A stretch of 64,000 nt of DNA, taken from Cliona cf. orientalis (lineage: Eukaryota > Porifera > Demospongiae > Clionaida > Clionaidae). Position 1 is the stretch's first letter, and each line of letters begins with the position of its first letter. The DNA lies in assembly GCA_963930775.1 (NCBI GenBank), contig OZ005689.1:17507775-17571774 (forward strand). Direction: 5' to 3'. Below are positions 35,341-44,833 of the stretch, one piece after another. The notes below the pieces were generated by a model that saw only the letters and a program-made list of their open reading frames with translations, was not told the origin of the DNA and did no database searches. The translations under genes and the position numbers were made by a program.

Positions 35341-35897
35341 GCGGATTTGGTAGGAACTTTTGCTCCTTTCCTGAAAGTAAACGTACAGTCTGTACATCGT
35401 TAGCAGCGATTTAACACTTCGTTTCAGACAGTTCACACGTTCACTGGTATCGCATACGTAGACGTTGGGCCAAGGCTATGCAGAACGTGGCCACGCCCAC
35501 AATAATACTCATGCGGAAAATTTTCGTGATCAGAAGTCAAATCATGAAATTCACGAAAATGTGCCACAAAAATTTGGAGCTATACGGTACTTCGGTAGCT
35601 AGGTGCCAAAGTTCGCGCATGCACTGAAAATCAGTAGCCACGCCCCTATTGCCCAGTCAGGCTGACTGGCAAAGAAGCTGCCCCAGTAACAATGATACTC
35701 TTCTTGAGCTGACTGACTGCTGAGGGACCATCCGAGGAATGGCCGCTCCTTGAACCTTCGTATTCATGATCAAATCAGCGCAGCACTAGTGCTGTACACG
35801 CTAGCCTAGCCACCAGCATGCTCGTACTAGCCTAGCTAGCTCGCTAGCGCTCGCGCTAACGCGGCGCCTTGTACTGAACAGGCCGGCCGGCCTGTAA
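35341..35897. other. Flank of element E, no gene recognised
   Basis: GC-richer, with a CTAGCTAGC-type simple sequence near 35820-35850. No supported coding frame. Ends with the TAA target (35895-35897). Confidence 0.4.
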
Positions 35898-38800
35898 GGC
35901 CACACCAACTTAATTTTTTGTTTCTCGGACAATTTGGTATCAAACTTTGACCAGGGTGGTAGGTAAAAAAAAAAAAAAAAATCCAATTAAATTAGTCAAT
36001 AATTTAATTAATTTCATTAACAATTCCACAGGTAAATAATGACATAATACTGACAGTGAAACAGAAAATCCTGGACCATGGAATGAACATGCATGATAAC
36101 AAAAAAAATAGAAAATATTGGAAAAGTTACGTTTTAGAACGCTTAGAAACATTTAAAGGGAGCTTACAAACAGATTTTTTCCCGTCACTTTTGCATATGA
36201 AACAAATAGGATACACAACAGCATATTTTTTTTTTAGTTCCTGAATTTCTTCATCATTAACTATACACTCTTCCCCTATTCCACAATGATAACATATTGG
36301 AGGAAATGAAACCAATTTCGCACTATAGTATTGAGTTTCTATAGTTCTGCAAGTGAGAGCCTCTCTAACAATTATTGACTTTTCGTACTTACTTCCAGGA
36401 GGAAATAGAATTGAACCACAGGTGTATACGTCTGATTCTTTGATTCGTGATATTTCATTCGATTCTTGCAGGTTGAGACGACATTGTGAGTATACACATC
36501 TGGCTTTATGGCACTCACCATACTGAATGATAGCTCTCACTTTTGCACTAACAAGCAAGGAAGAATATTTCTTATCATTCTCCTTGGCTTCTTGTGATGG
36601 TGTGGCTACATAGGACGGTCTATCCTTCTCCGATGGGGGCTCACCATACACCATATCAAATTTCTGATAATGCTCTTTTGATGAATCAAGAAGAGGCAGT
36701 GGAAGGAAGCTGAGTTTCAAAAAATCTTCCTGGGGGAGTTGAATTGGATGCTCCAAGCAATAGAAACAAGAGGGATCTTCACATTTCTTTATTTGAAACA
36801 CATAGTGAGAGCAATGGCAATGAGTTTTGAGAAATTTCTGCAGTGATTTTGCATTCTGTAAGCCTTTAGCGGTGTGGTCAGTACGGGGAATTGATGGATC
36901 GACAAACAGCACATGTTGAAACATTTCATCAATGTTCTGTTCAGTTGCAGGCACTCCAAGTTTAACACGGCTTTCCTTAATTTTCATGGACTGAAATCGA
37001 TGCCCAACTAAAGCCATCGGAGGTGCCATAGAGTCTTGAATAGCTGCTTCTAAGGCAGGATCTTTGCTAATTGCGCCGCGAAGATCAGTGAGGGTATTTT
37101 TACCTTTCACGGCCCTTTCATGCTCTGGAGGCATAGGAGAACGCTCAAGAGACACATTTTGCAAAGCCAAGTTGAGGGTTGACATTACCCTTTCAGCAAT
37201 ATTTTGCCATGATTGGTAGGGGCATGTTCGCACACATATTAGCATATCCAAGTTCAGGGATTTGAATAGTGCAAGGCTAGCAACCTTTACAGAGCCAAAA
37301 GTTACTCTATGATCTGGACCTCCATCACTAGCAACTACTAAGATAGGTCTTGACTATTCGTCAGAGAAATGAGTTAAAAGCAGATCGTTAATTTCCGAGG
37401 CATGCCTTAGGGCACTTGATGGCTGAGTAACTTTATTCTTACTTGTTACAAATGGCTGACCAGTGTAAAAGCTATCATTTGCACTACCTGGAATCTCCAC
37501 ACAAAAAGCAACACTTGGTACAATGCCATGCAAGTGGAAATCATGATCCAATGCTTCAACCTGTGGGCCCTCAGTAGGTACAAGTGAGCGATTATGTCCA
37601 CGAACACCAGTGGACACTGGGGCATTTGGCTCACCTACAGGTACAATGGCTTTGTCGTCCACTGACATGTATATTGTAAAATCACGCATGAGTACACAAA
37701 AATGGCGAATATACCGCAAAAGTGCACTCACATAGTGCCTATCTGGGTGATCTTTTCGAAGCTGCCTAATTTGCACTCCAAATTTCACCTGAAAACGGCC
37801 ACTGTAACGAAGAGCTTGAGATGTATATGGGTTCGAGGGCCAAAACTGTAGCCTTATCCATTCCTCAGATGGAACTGCCGGCAATTCTTCAGGATGTGCA
37901 TTACGCAATCGTTCAATAATCTGTTCACGAAGATGGCGAACAGAAATAGCTAGCGGCATATGAAGTGTCTCACCATGCCTCCTATCATCCACAGCCAATG
38001 TCATCTCATCAAGGTAAGCTTGAACTTCCTGCCAAAATCTATCAAAAGTAGTGGACTTAGGGTTTCCATTAGCCTTGCGTAGGTCTAGCACTATGTCAGG
38101 GTCATCGATGCTAATAACAGCTTGAGCAACACGTTCATCAATTTTAGCTACCATAGTACTAGACGAAGCTGCTTCATCGTTCAAAAGAGTACGATAAATA
38201 TTCCGTAAAAGCATTTTGGGAACCTTAGCTACATGGCTGTATTGACTCATGAATTCCTTCCTCATGGCACGTGTAGAGTAAAATTTTTGTTCACCAGATA
38301 GCTGTGAAAACACCCGACTCACTACTGCACTATCAACTGGCTCATTGTCAGGGATACGCCAAGCATAGACTAAAGTTCCAAGATTATTTCCATAAGCATA
38401 CTTGTACACCATAATGGGAAAAGATACCTGCATTCCATTTACCCATTTCCTCCTATCATACCGGTCACAGGGTGCAATGTCATTCACACACAATGGCCTA
38501 TACAGTGGCAAACATTCCAATTTCTGTTCTAACTCACAGTATGCAGCGGAGGCTGGCCCCACTAACCCAGATATGGTCATAAGAGAGGCGTTGTCCTTGT
38601 CTCCACAAGGCTCTACAACCGATTGATGGTGCTCCTGAACTTTAGAGCATTTAGATACCAGATATATCTTGTACGCCGACAATGCGTCAAGTAAAATTTC
38701 AATGTCACTTCGAAGAGGATCGAATACTTTCGATGCAAACCATGGTTGCATTAGTGACTCGCTCAAACTCTTGATGTGCTCTTCCAGTTCAGGTACAGAG

Positions 38801-39741
38801 AGACGAGGCTCTTTCTCCCTCTTTCTACGAAAATCATTGTATCCTTGGAATCGTGAGAAATTATCTGGAAGCTTTATGCTTCTGGTACTGAACTTGGCAT
38901 GATGAGTATCCAGATACCACAGAACTCGAGTTAATTTGCGAATGAATGTAACACCTGTGCTTTCGACACTATCTCGCCTCCACCCAACTTTCATATCATT
39001 CAACACACCTGCATTGCATATACATGTAATATCACACATGAATCAGTGAGCGAGAGAAAGGGAGCGTGTGTGTATGTAGCTATGTGAGACATACCTAAAA
39101 TATCATTATACAACCACTGATCACTGCGTAGCTCTTTTCCTTCTGGAGGCTCAATAGCTTTGGGTAATACCCTTTCACAGGTTGCGGCCATGAGGACATC
39201 AAAAGCATTCCTCCGAGTAGACACAGATTCACTTTCCATACTGCGAGACGACTCCTCAACATACAGGCAGGCATAAAAACAGTTGAATTGTTCACACAGG
39301 ATTATTGGAGCATCAGCTGGCACTATATGAGTCGGATCTGTAAATTTCTCAGTTTTAGCAATGACAATATTGGTGATAGTGCTCCCTTCCATTTCATGCC
39401 CACCAATCTTCACCAACAACGAGCCAAATCGGTCATCCCAACTGCACTTTACAATCGATCTTGGGAAAAGAATCCTTTGGCCACAGCATGACTTCACCAC
39501 CACACTAACCCACGCAGAGGAAGTGGCCATAGCAGCTTATCTCGACAGCGATATACTTCATCTGATAGCGTTCACGCGAGGTTGAAATATTGCAATAGCA
39601 CTGTACAAATATGTATGTTAGCAAGTGCGCACGTGGTGGGGTATCACGTGACACTTAATTAGAAAAATTTTTTTTTTTTTTTAGTTCAGCCAAAATCAGA
39701 CCCGCAGAATCCGAGAAACAAAAAATTAAGTTGGTATGGCC
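35898..39741 (-). mobile_element. Full-length GGCC/TAA transposon (element E)
   Basis: 3844 bp. Left end GGCCACACCAACTTAATTTT, right end the inverse of GGCCATACCAACTTAATTTT; the similarity runs through TTGTTTCTCGGA. The target duplication is TAA (35895-35897 and 39742-39744). One gene on the minus strand fills it, start at 39530 and stop at 36127, leaving about 0.2 kb at each end. GGCC termini with a TAA/TTA target recall Tourist/PIF-Harbinger MITEs, but the protein does not, so the superfamily is left open. Confidence 0.95.
36127..39530 (-). pseudogene. DDE transposase-like gene of element E, one in-frame stop
   Basis: Two exons: 39530-39095 and 39008-36127 (donor GTATGT, acceptor AATGCAG, 86 bp intron, phase 1), about 1105 codons. 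The N-terminal domain (1-145) starts MATSSAWVSVVV. Candidate catalytic residues are D596/D597 in SVDDKAIVPVGEP, D707 in SDGGPDHR and E751 in AERVMSTLN, a DDE-like order. The C-terminal third is Cys-rich: IKKCEDPSCFYC near 895, SEKDRPS, CHKARCVYS near 970, CYHCG and PICFICKS near 1055-1090, plausible zinc ribbons. A TAG at 37354-37356 (codon 697) lies between the first and second acidic motifs; the frame is otherwise open. Length and motif order match the F protein. Nuclear transposition is inferred, not shown. I do not recognise a named superfamily. Confidence 0.85.
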
Positions 39742-39744
39742 TAA

Positions 39745-40180
39745 CGTCGCGCGCGCTGCTCACTACAGTCACATGACTTCGTGGCGATCACCATGGGAAC
39801 AGATTCTGAGCATGCGTATTATATGACAAAATGGCGAATCAGACACACCCACTCGCAGAATGCGCTGTACACGCCCACAATTAAATCGCTGTCCTGATAA
39901 CACAAAACTAGCATGCCACAGACGTGCGCGCTACAAAATGGAGTGGATTTATGCTCAAGCTAAGGTGAGAAGTCCTGGCAATATTGAATTAGCCCGAGAA
40001 AAGAAGAAAAGAAGATTGAGATTTTTGCACTTTATATGATTTCTTCACACAGCTGGTTCAGGCATGCATGCCCGATTGTTTCCATGGACGGTTTAGGTAT
40101 TGATAGATAGATATTTTGGTGTAGATTATGAATATGAAAGTTTAAAATCTTAGCATTTTATTTGCTCTGAGTTAATATTT
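39745..40180 (+). repeat. Repeat paralogous to 51430-51850
   Basis: Shares CATGACTTC...CCATGGGAACA, TTCTGAGCATGCG, ATGGATTTATGCT and GATAGATA blocks in order with 51430-51850. Interrupted at 40181 and 40904 by elements missing from the paralogue. Confidence 0.7.
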
Positions 40181-40847
40181 GTGACCGGATTTGGGAAAAC
40201 CCTCCGTATGGGATTTTTTCAGAAAATTGAGTTTGATGCATGGTTGATAAGCTCTACCATAGAGCTAACCCGCGTTCAAGTCTTAGGCTGATCGCGCGCT
40301 TCGTTGTGGAGATACAGCGCTTTGTTTATGATCGCGCCACACCCCCAATAATCGAGAAATTACGGTCTAAAGGCGTTGCTATGCACGCGTATGGCGTTTC
40401 CGCATACTACGCGTGACCCGGAAATCAATTAAATGGACCTGGGCGGAGCCGTTCGAAATGAACGTAAAGATCGAGCATGAGTCGAATTTCGTTGTTGACA
40501 AGGACAGGCGATTGTTCTTAGATGCCCAAGAAGCTAAAAAGGTAAGCGAACGTACAGTAGATCGATGAACCTAGCTGTATCTAGGTAGAGAATTCTAATT
40601 ACCGCCCATAGCAACGGGCTCCGTGTACGGTGGCTGTGCCGACTAGGTGGGTCAAAATGAAGGCTTATTTCGCCTTCGTATAGCACGACTAGCCTCCGTA
40701 GAAGACGGCAACAGTTAGAAGAAGGGTTATTGGACATGTATATGACAAAATCTGGACTTTGACAAATTTAGACCTGAGCTACTAAAAACGCGCATTGCGC
40801 GAATCGCGCGCGGATCCCATACGGAGGGCTTTCCCAAATCCGGTCAC
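40181..40847 (+). mobile_element. 667 bp element with GTGACCGGATTTGGGAAA ends
   Basis: Inverted ends GTGACCGGATTTGGGAAAAC and GTGACCGGATTTGGGAAAGC continue through CCGTATGGGAT. The paralogue near 51860 lacks it. The target duplication is unclear. It contains an exon-like segment. Confidence 0.85.
40458..40541 (+). other. Exon-like segment inside the 40181 element
   Basis: ATG followed by 28 open codons (MNVKIEHESNFVVDKDRRLF ... AQEAKK) ending at a good donor, AAG|GTAAGC. Preceded by GC-rich, CpG-bearing DNA. It may be a captured host promoter and first exon, or chance. No match recognised. Confidence 0.3.
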
Positions 40848-40903
40848 ATTAAATTTTACCTTTTTGTAATGTATTACATATATGGCATATCTGGGCCATC
40901 CCT

Positions 40904-41474
40904 AGTCTATCGAGCTAGACCCTTCCTTGCGCTTATATTGTACGCGCGGGGGGAAGGGTCTAGCAAAGGTCACGTTTGGAATGCAATTAATTAAAACGCA
41001 GAAAACGTGAGCAGCAAAATCATGGCAATGGCGAAGTTGGCAGCTCATCGCTGGTACAGAGAACTTCTCAATGATCGCCGAAATAATTATACAGAGGTAG
41101 CGAGTAGAAGGCGCTCCGCTTGTCTGACCTGGCAGGGACAGTGGTCAAACACGGTGCTATCAAGTTGAACGGACTCTTTCGCTCCCGTTTCAATGATCGA
41201 CTATTCCCTGGCAGCTCTCAAAAAATGGCGACGAACGGTTTTCTGAATCGTCCGCTATTGCCTCTGTAGTACTAGTACTCCAGTGCCACACAAAGCGAAA
41301 AGCAACAGCTAGGTCGCAATCGTGAATAAGCATTGATTGCGAGCCATCACCCACGCATAAATTGCTATCCAAAATTTGGATAGTTGAATCTGATTGGTCA
41401 GCTGAAATTCAATTAAACGTGACCTTTGCTAGACCGCGTACAATACAAGCGCAAGGGTCTAGCTCGATAGACTA
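40904..41474. mobile_element. MULE-like element, GTCTATCGAGCTAGACCC ends
   Basis: 571 bp with long inverted ends (TCTATCGAGCTAGACCC, then CAAAGGTCACGTTT). Target duplication GGCCATCCCT at 40894-40903 and 41475-41484. The paralogue at 51900-51911 has the site once, confirming insertion. A duplication of about 10 bp fits Mutator-like elements. Confidence 0.92.
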
Positions 41475-41533
41475 GGCCATCCCTACTTATCTTATAGAGT
41501 CTACCGCCTCTATGATATATTGCTAGCTATTAA

Positions 41534-41785
41534 GGTACCATTAAATTGCGTGGGCATGAGCGTGAGGATTGGCTAATTCAATTAGCGAATCGTGAAGGGG
41601 CGTGGCCGAAGAGGCCATACGAGTGCTTTTGGTCGAAGGTGGGCGTGTCCAGAATCGGCCAGGGATGATTATGCGCATATAAATAGCAACCGGAAGTGGC
41701 CCCCGAAGAAAACACCGGTAATTGCCCACATCAAAGCAAGATCAAAGCATTCTTTCTTAACTATTAACCGCAATGACGACAAAAT
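41534..41785 (+). mobile_element. TTAA transposon, left-end fragment
   Basis: TTAA (41530-41533) then GGTACCATTAAATTGCGTGG, homologous to the right 250 bp of 19796-20798 in reverse. It passes at CAATGACGACAAAATTAAAC into a reversed T2 unit, where short copies have only the poly-T join. Confidence 0.85.
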
Positions 41786-42757
41786 TAAACACTAAGTAGA
41801 AAAAAATTAATTCATGGAGGGATTGGGAGCACTTGGGAATGTAATTTTTACATGGGCACGCAGAATCGGTCGAAGAACGATATTTGACATGAGAAAATTT
41901 TGATTCACGCCTTAGGATTAAAGTTACGGCCCTTTAAAGTTCACCCATATGTTTGTATAGGGAAGCCATGTCTTTGCAATGTTTTGAGTCCCAATGTGCG
42001 ATATTTAGAAAATCGCTAGGCAGTACATGCATAGGCTACTAATCTCGTGAACCAGACCACTCCCTCCGCAGCGCTGGATGTATTGCATCACCATAACGCG
42101 GAGGGAGGGTCTGGCCACTCTGGCACAGTTTTTGTGACCCATGTTGGAATGTGAACATGACCAATCAGATTCAAGCTAGAGCAGTGATTAGAAATTTTGA
42201 ATGCACGTGGAGTAGAGATCAAAGTGTGATTATCAAAATTTGTATGTGTGTGGAGTAACATCAATGCACTATCTGCAGACAGTGCTGACCACGCTACAAG
42301 CTGTTATGCCCACATCCCAGCCAGGTGCATTCCACTGTGTCACAAAAACTATGCCAGAGTGGCCAGACCCTCCCTCCGCGTGCTGGTGATGCAATACATC
42401 CAGCGCTGCGGAGGGAGTGGTCTGGTTCACGAGACTACATAGGCTACCATGCATGCAGCTGATAGTGTATCTAGAGGCTTGGTGAATGGATGAAGAATCA
42501 GCTACAACAGTAGCTCTCCCGTTTTTGCTGAGAGGTAGGTGGCACAATACAGCTATAGCTTTACATTGTACATGCATGGATGCGTGGGAAAGTATATCGA
42601 GTTGAGAAACATAACTAAAATTGTTTTGTGCTTTTCCCCTAGTCTTGTGTGTGTGCTGTGGTGATCTTGAGTACTAGTAGGAAGTAACGTGTTGCAGGGG
42701 CCATTGGTACTGAACCTCAACACTGACCATATACTTTGAGTTTTCTAGGTTCTACTA
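41786..42757 (-). repeat. T2 unit and left part of X
   Basis: 41786-42020 is T2 in reverse, then X sequence (reverse of 33910-34260), interrupted by the MULE-like element at 42040-42437. X stops at CTACTAG near 42757, where coding sequence of element F begins. Confidence 0.75.
42040..42437. mobile_element. MULE-like MITE with long inverted ends
   Basis: 398 bp. About 90 bp inverted ends start TAATCTCGTGAACCAGACC and TAGTCTCGTGAACCAGACC. Target duplication CATAGGCTAC at 42030-42039 and 42438-42447, present once in the X copy at 34234-34243 (reversed). It can fold into a strong hairpin. Confidence 0.93.
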
Positions 42758-42918
42758 GTGCCTTTGGCGACCTATGTCCAGTGTCGGATGAAATGAAACG
42801 CTCATATCAGTCAGTGCATCCAGTTTGCAATGAATGTTCTGCTAAAGGCAAAAAGGAGAGGACAAGAGGTCCTCGATTTACTGGAAGGAAAAGAAAAGCT
42901 ACTGAGTCTGGACTGTAG
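42749..42918 (+). pseudogene. C-terminal piece of the element F transposase
   Basis: GDLCPVSDEMKRSYQSVHPV followed by CNECSAKGKK aligns with the last Cys pair of the E protein (NDEEIQELKKKYAVVYPICF, then CKSDGKK). It ends in a basic tail and TAG at 42916-42918. It begins where the minus-strand F gene breaks off after CYVCGEH (44834), so the two pieces complete one protein with almost no gap. The upstream TTTTCTAG resembles an acceptor but belongs to X, so splicing is not needed to explain the start. Confidence 0.7.
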
Positions 42919-43377
42919 GACATTTGGAGCACATTGTATGTTTACAGTGGTATTTATGTTCACTTGAACCAATATCTTTTGTACATTTTGTTGTGTGTAC
43001 ATGTATATTTATATATTCTGTACTGTTAAATTATTTTCTTGTATGTATCATTTTTTTGTGGTTCATCTGTTGTGTGTTGCCTGTATATACAAGAATTATT
43101 TTTGTGGCTCAGTATTTGTACTCAGGATGGCTTGTATCAGATTCTATGGTTTTGTGCATTTATGTTTGGTATCTTATCAGATTCTATGGTTGGTTTACCA
43201 TCTCCATATAAGGAAATGTACTTTGGGTGTGTGCATGTCTTGGTGGTTTGACTGGGGTGCATGGTTGTGGCTGTTTTTCAAGTGGCTGTTGTAACACTTA
43301 CAATGCGGTATTTATACAGGGCTATATATGTGTGTTTTTGCAAGTCAATTTCCTGGAAATCTATGAGGGCGGTGGAT

Positions 43378-43406
43378 GAGAAACAGGAAATTAAATTGCT
43401 GTGGCC
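43378..43406 (+). repeat. Terminal inverted repeat, 3' side of element F
   Basis: GAGAAACAGGAAATTAAATT then GCTGTGGCC, followed by TTA (43407-43409). Identical over this stretch to the other F end at 48110-48139. GGGCGGTGGAT precedes it. Confidence 0.9.
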
Positions 43407-43623
43407 TTATTTATTGTTATTGTAAATAGAGTATTACTGATTGTACATACACATATACATGTAGATGCTCTGTCTTGGTTGCAATTATAATATAAGCAGA
43501 AAAATAATTAGGCATGCAGTCACAACCAGTCAAAACTGCACTTTGGTGTAATAATTAAAGTCTGAGCTGCAGGAATCAATGGCAGGTTCAAACCACTAAG
43601 GTGCATGTAATTAGTGACTATGC
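43407..43623 (+). repeat. R repeat flanking the F 3' end
   Basis: Continues exactly where the empty R site at about 16197 would continue (ttattgtaaatagagtatta ... aaggtgca). Ends at TTAA, beside a TTAA transposon. Confidence 0.85.
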
Positions 43624-43627
43624 TTAA

Positions 43628-44356
43628 GGTACCATTAAATCGCGTGGGCATGAGGTGGGGAATATGACACCTAAACCACATCAAAGACATAAGTGAGGTG
43701 CATGCTGTGTAACCACGCCCTTTTAGTTGCCCAGGTCTCAGGGGTGTGGCCACTAGAGCCAGAAGTGTTCATTTAATATCCTCAATGGACCGGAAGCCGG
43801 GCCAGAAGGGAGGGGCCAGGCAACGCCCAAAACAGCACCACCCTGTGCCTCAAGGACCACCATTCTCAATCAAGTGCCGACTTGACACCAGAAGCCCACA
43901 ATCAATCCCAATCGAAACACAGCTTCCTCAAGGCCAAAACATAAACACTTCAAGGCCGTTCTGCCACACCGCCCACACGAGCTCACCTCATTTCCTGTGT
44001 GGGCGGGGTAACAACACGTCATCGCAACCACATCCGCTTCAAACCATCGTCAGCTTATGTCCAGCCGTACGGTCCCCTCGATTGCACCGGTGTACAGTGC
44101 CTCATTAACTGACACGGCCTCACCTTTGACCTCCTGCCACGCCCCCAAAGCCTCCTCGCGGGATTCAAAGGTCACCACCGCTTCCGGGACACGCCCACCT
44201 ATCGCCACGGCCAAGTCCCGGGCGCCGATGTCCAAGCACTGGCCCGCGAAGCAACGCCCAATCGGAAGCAATAAAACCTGCATTAACGCACACGCACACA
44301 CTCCACCTCCACATAGTGCCAGGAACACGCCCACATGCTTAATTAGGCCTAACTAG
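43628..44356 (+). mobile_element. TTAA transposon, right-end half
   Basis: TTAA (43624-43627), GGTACCATTAAATCGCGTGG, then homology to 19796-20530 ending in GGCCTAACTAGC and poly-T, passing into T2. Confidence 0.88.
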
Positions 44357-44833
44357 CTTTTTTTTTTTCCAAGGAGACCAGAACACTAAGCAGAAAAAAA
44401 AAATTGTCCGGAAATAGCCAAGCTGGATACTTACTTAGTAGAGCCATACAATGCAAGCAGACAGCTTATATTCCAATTTTGACAAAATTGGGTAAAGGTC
44501 GTCACACTCTGTGCGCGTGGGCGGAAAATATTGCAAATGCATGGCTTCCTATACAAACATATGGGGAAACTTCAAAGGGCCGTAACTTTAATTCTAAGGC
44601 GTGAATCAAAATTTTCTCATGTCAAATATCGTGTTTCGACCCATTCTGCGTGCCGGTATAAAAATTATTTCCCCAAGTGCTCCCAATTCCCCCAAACATT
44701 TTTCGCGCAGGAAATCTTTTTTTTTTTCAAGGAGACCACACACACTAAGCAGAAAAAAATTGTCCAGAAAACCACCAGTGTCCACATAGTTGAGCTGGAT
44801 GCTTAATAGACCCATACAATGAAAGCAGGTCGT
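44357..44833 (+). repeat. T2 units and right part of X
   Basis: One T2 unit (44357-44730) and the start of a second. Then GACCCATACAATGAAAGCAG and GTCGTCTATGCTCC, the reverse of X right of its break. Frames here that extend the F gene downstream are not part of it. Confidence 0.8.

Noticed and set aside
35898..39741. Calling element E PIF/Harbinger because of GGCC ends and a TAA target
   Set aside because: The protein lacks the DDE_4 signatures and is about three times too long, and no Myb-like second gene is present. End and target similarity alone is not enough.
42995..43294. Overlapping hydrophobic frames (MYMYIYIFCTVKLF...) downstream of the F C-terminus
   Set aside because: T-rich 3' flank of element F; several frames are open at once, which is typical of composition and not of coding.
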